This document shows, piece by piece, positions 36,264 to 45,468 of a stretch of DNA of 64,000 nt. A program made the translations under genes and the position numbers. Source of the stretch: Streptomyces sp. CB01201 (GTDB lineage Bacteria > Actinomycetota > Actinomycetes > Streptomycetales > Streptomycetaceae); assembly GCF_002803085.1 (NCBI RefSeq), contig NZ_NNBJ01000025.1, positions 1 through 64,000 of the forward strand, in the 5' to 3' direction. The stretch's first letter is position 1. Each line of letters opens with the position of its first letter. Below the pieces are notes generated by a model that saw nothing but the letters and a program-made list of their open reading frames with translations, did not search any database and was not told where the DNA came from.

Positions 36264-39200
36264 ATGGCACCCCCAACACCCGCACCCCTGCGCACGCTCG
36301 GCAGGCTCCTGCGCGCCGCGGCCGGCCTGGACCTCCTCCTCGCCCTCACCGCCGGCCTCCCCGCCCTCCTGCTGAAGGTCGGCCACCAGCCCGGCGAACT
36401 TACCGGCGGCTGGCACCTGCTCACCCAACAGGACGACGGCTCCCTGCTCCTGGTCGTCCTCACCCTCATCGGCTGGGCCGCCTGGGCCGCGTTCACCGGC
36501 TCCGCGATCCTGGAGATCCTGGCCCTGGCCCGTGGCCGGTCGGTACGCCGCGTCCGGGGTCTGGGCGGCCTGCAGTCGCTGGCCGGGTTCCTGATCGGCT
36601 CGATCGTGCTGCTCGCCCCGACCGCTGCCTCCGCTGCCACACCCTCGCCTGCCGTCGCCGCCACCTCGACCCACCTCACCGGTACAGCGAGCCCCGGCCC
36701 GAGCCGGTCGGCGACCGCGACGGTGTCCAGCGACGAGGCGAAGTGGCCCACCCACACGGTGACTTCGGCCACCGAGGCGCCCTGGGACCTGGCCGTCACC
36801 TACCTCGGCGACGGCCAGCGGTGGAAGGACATCGCCGCGCTCAACCCGGACGTGCCGCACATCGCCGCGGGAGACCAGTACCTGCCCAAGGGCACGGTCA
36901 TCAAGCTCCCGGCCGACGCCCGGACGAGCGCCCCCACCACCAGTGCGGCCGCCACCGCATCCTCGGCCCCGGCCACGCCGAGCCCGGCGACAGCCACACC
37001 GAACACCCCCAGCGCTCCGGGCCAGGACGAACAGAAGACCCAGGACACCGGCGGGAGTCACGACGCAGGCCAGGTCACCGAGCGCACCGTTCAGGACGGC
37101 GAAAATCTCTCGCTGATCGCCCAGGAGGCATACGGAGACCCAGACAAGTGGCCCACGGTCTTCGAGGCCAACAAGGGCGAAGCACAGCCCGGCGGGCACC
37201 ACTTCACCGACCCCGACCTCATCTTCCCGGGCCAGCACCTCAAGCTGCCACACGCCGGCACCCCCACCACACCGCCCGGCACACCCGCCCCCGGTGACAC
37301 GACCGGCCAGCACGCGACCCCACCACCCGCCACCGACCATCCCGCGCCCCCCAAGCACGACACCACGCCCCCGGACCAGGCCCCCGGCGCAGACGCCGGC
37401 AAGGGAGCAGAGACCGACAAGCCCACCCCGCCGGCCGCGACCCCCACGCCGTCCCCGACCGCTCCGGCACAGCCCACTCCCCCCACGGCCGTCCCCGCGC
37501 CGAGCGCGGACAACAAGCCCGTCGCACCGCCCGCCGCACAGGCCAGCAGCGACAGCGACACCGCGCTGGCACCAGCTGCCGCATGGGCCGGCGCCGGCGT
37601 CCTGGCAGTCGCACTCGTCACCACCCTGACGACCCGCCGGATCCTGCAACAGCGCCGCCGCCGGCCCGGCCGGCGCATCCCCATGCCACAAGGCAGCGCG
37701 GCCGCGACCGAGCAGGGCCTGCGCGCCGCCCAACACCCCACCGGCTTCGACCTGCTCGGCACCGCCCTACGCTCTCTCGCCCTCAACCTCGCCGCCGCCG
37801 GCCGCGACCTGCCCGTCATCACGGCCGTCGTCCTCCACGAAGCAAAGGTCGAGCTCCACCTGGCCGGCGACACAGCGCCCATGAAACCGTTTACCGGGGC
37901 CGCGGGCCGTCAGGGCCTGTGGGTCTGCCCCGCGTCCAGCCCCGACCTGGCCGATGACGAGCAGCTCAACGATGCCGACACCCCCTACCCCGCCCTGGTC
38001 TCGATTGGCTGGGACGGCGCCGGCCACCTGGTCCTGGTCGACCTGGAACACATCGGCATCCTCAACCTGGCCGGCGACGACGACTTCGCCCGCAACGTCC
38101 TGCAGGCCATCGCGGTCGAGCTGGCCAGCACCCCGCTCCCCGGCCACCTCGAAGTAACCACCCTCGCCGACACCGCGCCGGGCCTGGACACCGCCGCCCC
38201 CGAACGCGTCGTCCGGGTCGACGACACCGCAGCCGCCACCGCCGAAATGACCAGCCACACCGACGACCAGCGCCGCGCCCTGGCCTCTGTCGGCGCGAAC
38301 AGCCTGCGCGCCGCTCGCCTCCTTGACGACGCCGCCGGCGCCTGGACACCACACATCCTGCTCGCCGGTGCCCTGCCGGACGACACCGACCACACCCCGC
38401 TCTTCAACGCCCTCACGGCAGAGCCCCGCACTGCGGGCGCGGTCATCACCGCCGGCGCCAACACTGAGCTGCCCGCCACCGCGTGGACCCTCGAATGCCA
38501 GGGCCCCGACCACACCGTCGCCCGCCCCGGCTCCGCCCTCCCCGTCAAACTGCAAGGCCTCAGCGACGCACACTTCGCCGACGCCATGGAGCTGCTCACC
38601 CTCGCCGCCAGCGACCACGACGTCCCGGGCCCCGACTGGACCCGCACCGCGGACGAACAGGACGACGCTGCACCCGAGAGCGGGGCACCCAAGCGCAGCG
38701 ACGACACCACCGGCAGCACGGATGCCGTAGGCGAAGAGACGGCGGGAGCCGTCGGCGAGGACGCAGCAGACGATGACGGGCTGCCCGCGGAGTACGCCGA
38801 ACTCGAACAGGACGGCGCCCTCGAAGACGCCGATCCGCTGCCCGACAGCCGCGAACAAGGCACGCTCCCGGCCTCGACGATCGTCCTGGCCAAACGCCAG
38901 GACGAGGACGGCCCGAAAAGAACGGGTCCCTCGCTCGCCGAGGTCCTGGCCGCCGACAACGACGAAGACGACGCATCCGTAACCGCCCCGCATGCTGGCG
39001 AGAAGAACCGCAGCCCCCGGCTGGCCTCCGGACCGGCCGACACCGCCCTCGCCATGACCAGCCCCTGCGCGACGCCTGCCGCGCCGGCCGTCAGTATCAC
39101 CCTCCCGGCGCCGGCATCACCATCAGCACCCACCGTTGGTGCCGACTCGCCGCCGACGCCCGGGGCAGCAGACGCAACCACAGCCGGGTACCCGGCTGCG

Positions 39201-39971
39201 GCCGACGAGACAGGGCCGGCCGTCCTGCTGCTCGGGCCGATCAGCATCGAAGGTGCGCACGGCCGGATCGACTCCAGCCGCCGCAGCGCCGGCATCGAGC
39301 TGACCGCCTTCCTCGCCCTCAACCCCGGTGTCGACCACCACGGCATCGACGACGCACTCTGGCCCGGACGCCTCGTCAACAAACAGATGCGCAACGCCGT
39401 CATCAGCCGGACCCGCTCCTGGCTCGACAAGGACGCCACCGGCAACGCCCACCTGCCGCGCGTCCAGGACACCGGCGACAGCAGATACCGGCTGGGATCC
39501 GGCGTCACCTGCGACTGGGCCCACTTCCAGTGCTTCGCCTGCACCGGCCTGGCCCGCCACGACGAGGACGGTGACCTCGCACTGCGCCGCGCACTCAGCC
39601 TGGTCCGAGGCCGCCCCTTCACCGGCATCGACGCCCAGCGCTACGCCTGGGCGGAACCGGTCGTCCAGGAGATGGTGTCCGCAGTCGTGGACATCGCGTA
39701 CGAACTCTCCACCCGCAGCAGAGAAGCCGGGGACATCTCCGGCGCCCTATGGGCGGCCAGGCGAGGCCTGCTCGCCGCCGAGGAGAGCGAGTTGCTGCAC
39801 CGCCAGGTCTTCCTCGCCCACCATGCCGCCAGCGACATCGAGGCCCTGCGCGAGGCCGCCGTCCGTCTCGCCAGGATCAACGAACAGCTCCTCGGCGGCG
39901 TCGATATGGAAGCCGGGACTGCTGAACTCCTGCGCAATCTGCTGCCCCGGCCCCTGACCCGGGCCCGCTGA
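36264..39971 (+). CDS. LysM and BTAD domain membrane protein
   Basis: A 1,235-residue protein and the last of the operon. Order: three N-terminal transmembrane helices (about 19-37, 61-88, 100-125); LysM 1 (about 162-215, PWDLAVTYLGDGQRWKDIAA); LysM 2 (about 275-330, NLSLIAQEAYGDPDKWPTVF); a Pro/Thr-rich linker; a fourth helix (about 434-457); a long cytoplasmic acidic region. A C-terminal winged-helix-like segment (IELTAFLALNPGVDHHGIDD) is joined to a bacterial transcriptional activator domain (TPR-like, DISGALWAARRGLLAAEESE). Such proteins close many Streptomyces Tad loci. It probably links the wall-spanning fibre to cytoplasmic signalling; direct DNA binding is uncertain. Confidence 0.88.
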   Translation: MAPPTPAPLRTLGRLLRAAAGLDLLLALTAGLPALLLKVGHQPGELTGGWHLLTQQDDGSLLLVVLTLIGWAAWAAFTGSAILEILALARGRSVRRVRGLGGLQSLAGFLIGSIVLLAPTAASAATPSPAVAATSTHLTGTASPGPSRSATATVSSDEAKWPTHTVTSATEAPWDLAVTYLGDGQRWKDIAALNPDVPHIAAGDQYLPKGTVIKLPADARTSAPTTSAAATASSAPATPSPATATPNTPSAPGQDEQKTQDTGGSHDAGQVTERTVQDGENLSLIAQEAYGDPDKWPTVFEANKGEAQPGGHHFTDPDLIFPGQHLKLPHAGTPTTPPGTPAPGDTTGQHATPPPATDHPAPPKHDTTPPDQAPGADAGKGAETDKPTPPAATPTPSPTAPAQPTPPTAVPAPSADNKPVAPPAAQASSDSDTALAPAAAWAGAGVLAVALVTTLTTRRILQQRRRRPGRRIPMPQGSAAATEQGLRAAQHPTGFDLLGTALRSLALNLAAAGRDLPVITAVVLHEAKVELHLAGDTAPMKPFTGAAGRQGLWVCPASSPDLADDEQLNDADTPYPALVSIGWDGAGHLVLVDLEHIGILNLAGDDDFARNVLQAIAVELASTPLPGHLEVTTLADTAPGLDTAAPERVVRVDDTAAATAEMTSHTDDQRRALASVGANSLRAARLLDDAAGAWTPHILLAGALPDDTDHTPLFNALTAEPRTAGAVITAGANTELPATAWTLECQGPDHTVARPGSALPVKLQGLSDAHFADAMELLTLAASDHDVPGPDWTRTADEQDDAAPESGAPKRSDDTTGSTDAVGEETAGAVGEDAADDDGLPAEYAELEQDGALEDADPLPDSREQGTLPASTIVLAKRQDEDGPKRTGPSLAEVLAADNDEDDASVTAPHAGEKNRSPRLASGPADTALAMTSPCATPAAPAVSITLPAPASPSAPTVGADSPPTPGAADATTAGYPAAADETGPAVLLLGPISIEGAHGRIDSSRRSAGIELTAFLALNPGVDHHGIDDALWPGRLVNKQMRNAVISRTRSWLDKDATGNAHLPRVQDTGDSRYRLGSGVTCDWAHFQCFACTGLARHDEDGDLALRRALSLVRGRPFTGIDAQRYAWAEPVVQEMVSAVVDIAYELSTRSREAGDISGALWAARRGLLAAEESELLHRQVFLAHHAASDIEALREAAVRLARINEQLLGGVDMEAGTAELLRNLLPRPLTRAR

Positions 39972-40070
39972 GTCGACACGTGAAAGGGGAGATGAGCGCC
40001 CCCGGACGGCTGCCGCAGCCAAGGCCGAGGAACACGGGCACGGCAGCGACCGAAGCGACGGAATGTGCGC

Positions 40071-40365
40071 TCAAGAGCCATGCTGTCGCCACTGGCTGGC
40101 GGTCATGCTGAATACGAGCGTGTCATCCGGACCGGTGTCGATCGCCCGGGAGTATTGAGGGCCGAGGGGATCGGTGGTCTGGCCGTCGCGATGGAAGCCG
40201 ACTTGCTCCAGGACGCGCACGGAGGCACTGTCGCGGGCATCGCAGTCTGCTGATGCGCGGTGAAGGCCCCGTGCGAACAAGTGGTGCAGCATGCCCCGCA
40301 CGGCCTCGGTGGCGTATCCATGTCCGTGCCGCCTGGGAGCGAGCGTGAACCGCACCACCGCCTCC
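40071..40365 (-). pseudogene. GNAT acetyltransferase, 5' truncated
   Basis: The C-terminal part of a RimJ/RimL-type acetyltransferase: GHGYATEAVRGMLHHLFARG (acetyl-CoA loop and helix), RASADCDARDSASVRVLEQV then GFHRDGQ. The N-terminal strands are missing and sequence upstream is not protein-like in this frame, so it is a remnant. Confidence 0.65.
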
Positions 40366-40626
40366 TGGCGGTGACGATGCGGGCCCGACGCCACGGATCG
40401 CTGCTGACCGCGGGCAGGCGACGCTCGGGGCGCCAACGGAACGCTCGGGCAAACCCCTTTTGAAGGCGCTGGCGTCCCTAGTCCGCGCAGGCATCGAGGA
40501 CGTCGCAGCCATGCCCTGATCATCGCCTGCGCCATCACGGCCGCCCAATGCCGGCAGCGAAGCGACAATGCCAGGTGGATTCGTATCTCCCTGGACGTCC
40601 CGTCGCGGGCGGGGTCATGATGCCCC

Positions 40627-41103
40627 GTGGAGACTCTGAGGACCATCGTGGGAGACGCGACCAACCCCCAGGCCAAGGGCCCGAAAGTAATTGCCCACAT
40701 CTGCAACGACCTCGGCGGATGGGGCAAAGGATTCGTCCTGGCCGTCTCCCGCCGCCGGCCCGAACCGGAGCCCGCGTACCGTCGCTGGCACCGCGAGCGC
40801 GCAGGCAACGACTTCGCCCTCGGGGCGGTGCAGCTCGTACAAGTCACAGCGGATATATGGGTCGCGAACATGGTCGCCCAACGGGGGTTGCGGACCGGTA
40901 GCGGCGGCCCGCCCATCCGCTACGACGCTGTGGGGCAATGCCTGGAGTCCGTAGCTGAGCACGTGCTGGCCCGCAACGCCTCCGTGCACATGCCCCGCAT
41001 CGGATGCGGTCTTGCCGGTGGGAAATGGGAGCGCATCGAGCCGCTCATCGACAAGACCCTGGTCGCGCGCGACATCGCCACTACGGTCTACGACCGGGCG
41101 TAG
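40627..41103 (+). CDS. Macro domain protein (ADP-ribose phosphatase, POA1-like)
   Basis: A 158-residue single macro domain from the GTG at 40627. Landmarks: IVGDATNPQAKGPKVIAHIC then NDLGGWGKGFVLAVSRRRP, the ADP-ribose-binding region with Asn and the GGxGxG-like loop; WVANMVAQRG; and VHMPRIGCGLAGGKWERIEP, the phosphate-binding GxGLAGG loop. This layout matches POA1/ADP-ribose-1''-phosphate phosphatases and ADP-ribosyl-ester hydrolases. Such proteins reverse ADP-ribosylation or process its by-products and can guard against ADP-ribosylating toxins. No operon partner. Confidence 0.88.
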   Translation: METLRTIVGDATNPQAKGPKVIAHICNDLGGWGKGFVLAVSRRRPEPEPAYRRWHRERAGNDFALGAVQLVQVTADIWVANMVAQRGLRTGSGGPPIRYDAVGQCLESVAEHVLARNASVHMPRIGCGLAGGKWERIEPLIDKTLVARDIATTVYDRA

Positions 41104-41316
41104 GGCGCTTGGCACCTCTCTCAATGTCGAGACGAATGCCGCAGCCGACGGATCCCTCGGGAGATGTTCGGCGGGTATGGTTCTGTGATGGCCCAACAGT
41201 TTGGTGGCAGGGCGCTGGCCGATGCCGAGTTTCGGCAGATGATGGCCTCGGTCGTGTTCATCGCGTTGATAACACTCAGCCCTTCTGATTCCGCTTGTCT
41301 TTCGTACGATTGAGCC

Positions 41317-41518
41317 ATGAGTCAACCTACTATTCGCGTTTCACGCAACCTCGTTCTTTCCGGTTACGCAGGTGCCACTACGTTCGCGACAATTATCGTC
41401 TTCACCGATTGGAAACGGTGGCCCATTGATCACCTGGTCCCTGACCGCAGCCGTTGTTCTCCTGATGGTTTTAGGCACTGCTTTGCAGGCGCGTGGGGAA
41501 CGCGCGGAGAAGAGGTGA
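41317..41518 (+). pseudogene. Small two-helix membrane protein, frameshifted
   Basis: The first frame gives MSQPTIRVSRNLVLSGYAGA then TTFATIIVF, one transmembrane helix. Near 41410 the coding signal moves one frame to LITWSLTAAVVLLMVLGTAL and QARGERAEKR, a second helix and basic tail ending at 41518. Repaired length is about 67 residues. Low-GC codons differ from the neighbours. Function unknown. Confidence 0.45.
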
Positions 41519-41682
41519 TACACGGTCAAGGGCGCTAGACGAGGTAAATCGCTAACGCCCGTAATGGTGCTGATGCCCTTAGAAGACGGAATGACGTACG
41601 GCATTTCGTGCCGTGGAGCAGCCAGCTGCCGCCGCCGGGCACTGTTCTCTAGCCGGGTCTGCGCATTGAGCTCTGTTGCTGG

Positions 41683-42849
41683 TCATTGCCAATGGGTGCC
41701 GTTGGTCGCCCGGTCCAAGATGGCTGCCGCGCGCTCCGGACGACCCTCCAGCCACCTGCCGAGTTGCTCCTGTACTGCCCGTTCCACGCAGGTACGCACC
41801 TCGGCATTGCCCAGTATGTCCCGGATAGCGCCGTGGAACTCGGGGTGGTCAAGTTTCACTGACACTACGGCCGTCAGACCGGCCCCGATCCCATTGCTAT
41901 CGAGGTCTGGGTCGGTCACCGCGCGCAGTTGGTGCTTGCGCACGTACGTGTTGACGGCCGCCGTCACTCCCTCGCGGAATCCAAGCTCGTGCGTGCCGCC
42001 GCCGGTGGGCCGGCTGTTCGCAAAACTCCGCACGCGTTGGTCGTCGGTGTCGTGCCACCTCAGAGCCACCTCTACTGTTCCCGCCATCTGCGGGTCCTCG
42101 CGCTCGAAGCTGAGAATTTCCGGGTCCCTGGGGGGCGCCGTATGGCCGTCGAGGAAGGCGACGAAATCTCTGGCCCCACCCGGGAACCGGAACCGCACCG
42201 CAGAGGACTCAGACGGGCGGCGCTGGTCGGCCAGAGAGATCTCCAAGTCGCGATTCAAGAAGGCAAGTTCCCTGAAGCGCTCCGCCAGGGCATCGAATGA
42301 GAACTCTGAAGCCGTGAAGATCTCGGAATCGGGCCAGAAGGTGATGATGGTCCCGCTGCCGGAGGTCGTCGGCGCCGCCTCGCTGAGCGCTGTGACTGCG
42401 ACGCCGCGCGCGTACTCCTGGACCCGGCGCACTCCCTCACGCTGCACAGCGACTGCCAGACGGCTCGACAGGGCGTTGACGACGAAAGGCCCCACGCCGC
42501 AAAAGCCCGGGGTCACCCTGCGGCGGCCATCAGGCGCCGACCCGAACCGGATGCGCGTCAGCAACGCTTCGACGTCGGGACTATCGATGCCCTCCGGCTG
42601 GTCGATGGGAACGCCCGGGCCGTCGGCCGTGACGCATACGCCACCGTCAGGCAGGAGTGTGACGTGGACGCAACTGGCACTGCCGGCCAAGACCTCGTTC
42701 ACCGCCCGGTCAGTAACCGCGAACACCATGTTCCGAAGCCCGCGCTCACCAGTGGAGCCGATGTACATCCCGGGCCGCTTCCGAACCGATTCCCGCCCGG
42801 CCAGCACCTGGATGCGGCTGGCGTCGTAGGCGTTGGCGACCTCGCTCAT
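41683..42849 (-). CDS. GyrB-like protein without TOPRIM domain, ATPase residues replaced
   Basis: Start ATG 42849 with GGAGGGG upstream; 388 residues. The opening (IQVLAGRESVRKRPGMYIGS) is the gyrase B N-terminus, followed by the GHKL ATPase and the transducer domain (GGGTHELGFREGVTAAVNTY ... AVVSVKLDHPEFHG). The TOPRIM half is absent. Compared with E. coli GyrB, the catalytic Glu42 (VFEVVDN) is Ala in MVFAVTDRAVNEVLAG and Asn46 is Arg. Asp73 and Arg76 of DDGRG are Ala and Pro in TADGPGVP, and the LHGVG loop is FCGVG. ATP hydrolysis is therefore unlikely. It may be a regulator or decoy of gyrase; role unknown. Confidence 0.85.
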   Translation of the reverse strand: MSEVANAYDASRIQVLAGRESVRKRPGMYIGSTGERGLRNMVFAVTDRAVNEVLAGSASCVHVTLLPDGGVCVTADGPGVPIDQPEGIDSPDVEALLTRIRFGSAPDGRRRVTPGFCGVGPFVVNALSSRLAVAVQREGVRRVQEYARGVAVTALSEAAPTTSGSGTIITFWPDSEIFTASEFSFDALAERFRELAFLNRDLEISLADQRRPSESSAVRFRFPGGARDFVAFLDGHTAPPRDPEILSFEREDPQMAGTVEVALRWHDTDDQRVRSFANSRPTGGGTHELGFREGVTAAVNTYVRKHQLRAVTDPDLDSNGIGAGLTAVVSVKLDHPEFHGAIRDILGNAEVRTCVERAVQEQLGRWLEGRPERAAAILDRATNGTHWQ

Positions 42850-43237
42850 AGTGACCCCTCCGAAGGTGTCCCGCGGAAGTCCCCAGCCTAGGAGAATCCG
42901 TGGAAACTCCCAGTTCAGGCTATGTTTTCCAAACTTGTGGACGGTTGCGTCAGCGCCTGTCCGAAGCAAGTCGACCCAGAGGGCCGGAACAGCCGCCGGA
43001 TCGCGCCCGGGGGCTCGGCGAAGCCACGTGCGGCACCGCTCTCGGCGGCGCCGAGGCCCCGAATTCCGTCCACTTGGGCGCGGGCCGCGCGTGCCGACCG
43101 TGAGCGCGTGACGTGCAACGCTGTTTCAGTACCAGGAGTTGGCCGTACCCCCAAGGGGCGCGAGCACCACTCGGTCGCGGTTGGCACCAAGCCGCTTCGC
43201 GCGACGAGGATCTGCGCCCAGGGAGGCGGCCGAATGC

Positions 43238-43281
43238 ACCGGGGGCTGTCCCCTCGCACTCGCGATGGGACAGCCCCCGGT
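43238..43281 (-). terminator. Terminator of the surface-protein gene, 15-bp stem
   Basis: ACCGGGGGCTGTCCC (43238-43252) and its complement (43267-43281) form a perfect 15-bp stem with a 14-base loop. It begins 8 bases after the minus-strand stop at 43290. Confidence 0.9.
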
Positions 43282-43289
43282 ACCCGGTG

Positions 43290-44570
43290 TCAGCCGTTGT
43301 CGGCGGTCTTGCGGCGACGCACGAGATAGACGGCGCCACCGCCGAGGACGACCGCGGCACCACCCGCGAGGGCGAGCTGCGGCATCGCGGAGGAGGAGCC
43401 GGTCTTGGCGAGCGAACCGTTGGCGCTGCCGTTGCTGTCCGTACCGGCCGTGCTGCCGTTGGTTGCGACCGGGGAGGGGGACTTGCTGCCCTGGGTTGAC
43501 GTGCCGGACTCAGGCTTGGCCGGAACGGTGGAGGGCTTGCTGCCCGCCGGGGTGATCTGGAAGGGGTACATGCCGGAGTCCGGGACCCCACCGCACGACC
43601 CGTCGTTGTTGGTGTAGTCGGCGTTGACGAAGACGACGCCCGTGCCCTGGGCCGGAGCCGAAGCGTCGAGGGTGAGGCGCAGCTTGACGTCGGCCCCCGC
43701 ACCCGTCTTGAGCCCCTTGACCGCGCCGGCGCGGTGCTCGCCGTTGAAGTCGTGCCAGCCCGTGCCGTTGGACCACTGCAGGTGCAGCAGGTGGTCGACG
43801 CTCTTGGTGCCACTCTTGTCGGTGGCGTGCGGGTAGGCGATCGGGACGACCTGGTCGAGCGTGCGGCCCGTGGTGTTGGCCAGGTGGAGGGTGAAGTCGA
43901 CCGACGTCCCGGCGGGGATCTTGGACGGAAGCCCGACCGCCGCGGCGGTCAGCCCGCTCGCGGGAACGCAATCCCCGCCGCCCGTCTCCTTCTTCGCGTC
44001 GGCGAGAGCCTGCTCCGCAGCCTCCTTCTTGGCGCGAGTGTCTTTGATCAGGTTCTGTGCCGTGTAGATCTTCTTGGAGATCTCGACCCGGGCGTCGGAA
44101 AGCGCCTTGCTCGCATCGGCCGCCTGCTTGTCGGCGGTAGCCTTCGCGTCGGCGGCTTCCTTGGCGGCGGCCTCGGCTTCGGTGAGGGCCTGCTGCGCGG
44201 CGGTCTTGTCCTCGTCGCTCACGGCAGCGTCAAGCTTCGCCTTCGCCTCGGTGACGGCCTTGTCCGCGGCGGACTTCTTGCCCTCCGCCTCATCCGCCGT
44301 CTTCTGCGCGGCGTTGAGTGCGGCAAGCAGCGGGTAGGTCGGAGCCAGGGTGTCGGTCAGCGCCTGGTCGAGGGCTTTCTCGGCGACGACGGCGTCGTCG
44401 TAAGCCTTCTGAGCGTCCTTCACCGCCTGCTCAAGCTCGGCGATGGAGGGCTTGTTCTGGTTCTGGGCGGCCGGCTTCGTGTCGGCGAACACCGGTGAGA
44501 CGGACAGCATCGCGGCAGGAGCGGTCACGGCGGCCACGACGGCCGTGGCGAGAATTCGACGGATCTGCAC
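43290..44570 (-). CDS. Secreted coiled-coil protein with LAxTG cell-wall anchor
   Basis: The GTG at 44570 with AGAGGG upstream gives 426 residues. Signal peptide: about residues 1-30 (VQIRRILATAVVAAVTAPAA ... VFA). Residues 40-200 are an Ala/Lys/Glu heptad-repeat coiled coil. Residues 205-360 form a beta domain (GTSVDFTLHLANTTGRTLDQ, GTGVVFVNADYTNNDGSCGG). A Ser/Thr/Pro linker, the sortase motif LAKTG, a hydrophobic helix and RRRK complete it. LAxTG is the class E sortase motif of Streptomyces. It is likely a surface stalk protein. Its own terminator follows; no sortase gene is nearby. Confidence 0.88.
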   Translation of the reverse strand: MQIRRILATAVVAAVTAPAAMLSVSPVFADTKPAAQNQNKPSIAELEQAVKDAQKAYDDAVVAEKALDQALTDTLAPTYPLLAALNAAQKTADEAEGKKSAADKAVTEAKAKLDAAVSDEDKTAAQQALTEAEAAAKEAADAKATADKQAADASKALSDARVEISKKIYTAQNLIKDTRAKKEAAEQALADAKKETGGGDCVPASGLTAAAVGLPSKIPAGTSVDFTLHLANTTGRTLDQVVPIAYPHATDKSGTKSVDHLLHLQWSNGTGWHDFNGEHRAGAVKGLKTGAGADVKLRLTLDASAPAQGTGVVFVNADYTNNDGSCGGVPDSGMYPFQITPAGSKPSTVPAKPESGTSTQGSKSPSPVATNGSTAGTDSNGSANGSLAKTGSSSAMPQLALAGGAAVVLGGGAVYLVRRRKTADNG

Positions 44571-44907
44571 GAACAGCCCTCTTCTGGGTCTGAAAGGATG
44601 GGACGTCGCATAGCGGTAGCACTCCACGCAGGTACGACAGTTGGTGAAGCGTAGATGCCAACGCGTCACAGGAGTAGGGGATATCGCCGGCGCGCGGTGC
44701 CGTTGCTGCCCCGCGAACCAGGGCAAGTGCGGAAAGTTGCCCTCTCTATCTGTGGACTTCCTGTGAGGGATGTCACGGGTGTGTGCGCAGGCCTACAGCA
44801 GTGTCGGATCGGCCTGCCAGGCCGACCGGGGTTCCGCTGGCCATGGACGCGCATCCCTGCGCGCCCGGGGCTCGCGGAGACGCCATCGGGGTTCAAGCTG
44901 ACGATGG

Positions 44908-45393
44908 TTAGCGAACCGCTCGTGTGCGGACGAGACCGAGTTCAGAGTCGAGGTCGAGGGTGTGGCCTCCGGTGTCGTAGCCGTCAACGGCGCCCTCCGC
45001 GGTCACGCCATGAGGCAGGAGGCGCAGCTCCGCGGCAACGGGAGTCCTGCTCCATTCCTCGGGCGCCCTGGTTTCCGCGGCGGTGTCCGGAAAATAGCTG
45101 GCGGGGGCCTGCACGGTGAGACGCATCAGCGCGGCCACAGTGTCCCGGTCCAGCCACTTGTTCCCACGTGCGGGCATGGGGAGCGCGTTGGTACAGGCGG
45201 GGTCCAGCCAGCGGCGGTTGGCACGGTCGGTGTAGATCGGCAGGATCCGCTCGGAGTCCGCACCCAGGCGGGTGGTCACGGCGCCGGCATCGATGTCGCG
45301 GGCGGTGACCGGATACGACGAAGCGATGGACGAGTCGCCGCGCCACGTCCGACACACAGCTGCCGGCAGCACGATTGGACCATCGCCCCTCAA
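44908..45393 (-). CDS. Hypothetical protein
   Basis: About 161 codons from a TTG, or 154 from a GTG seven codons later. Composition looks real (ARDIDAGAVTTRLGADSERI, NKWLDRDTVAALMRLTVQAP, VDGYDTGGHTLDLDSELGLV). No family is recognised and no ribosome site is strong. It is divergent from the HTH/coiled-coil gene at 45469. It may be a remnant. Confidence 0.35.
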   Translation of the reverse strand: MRGDGPIVLPAAVCRTWRGDSSIASSYPVTARDIDAGAVTTRLGADSERILPIYTDRANRRWLDPACTNALPMPARGNKWLDRDTVAALMRLTVQAPASYFPDTAAETRAPEEWSRTPVAAELRLLPHGVTAEGAVDGYDTGGHTLDLDSELGLVRTRAVR

Positions 45394-45468
45394 GCTGCTC
45401 GCTCAACACCCGCGCCTGCGGGCCATCCGCAAGCACGAACAGAGCGCCACTACCCCTGGAAGCCCCGA

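Noticed and set aside
36203..36799. Minus-strand frame beginning MTARSQGASVAEVTVW
   Set aside because: Antisense to the TadG/LysM-BTAD junction with no domain.
37985..39628. 547-codon Ser/Ala-rich frame opposite the LysM-BTAD gene
   Set aside because: Mirror frame of a well-supported long gene; no motif.
42950..43813. 287-codon minus-strand frame near the surface-protein gene
   Set aside because: Thr/Pro/Arg-rich alternate frame of the real LAKTG gene and its terminator region.
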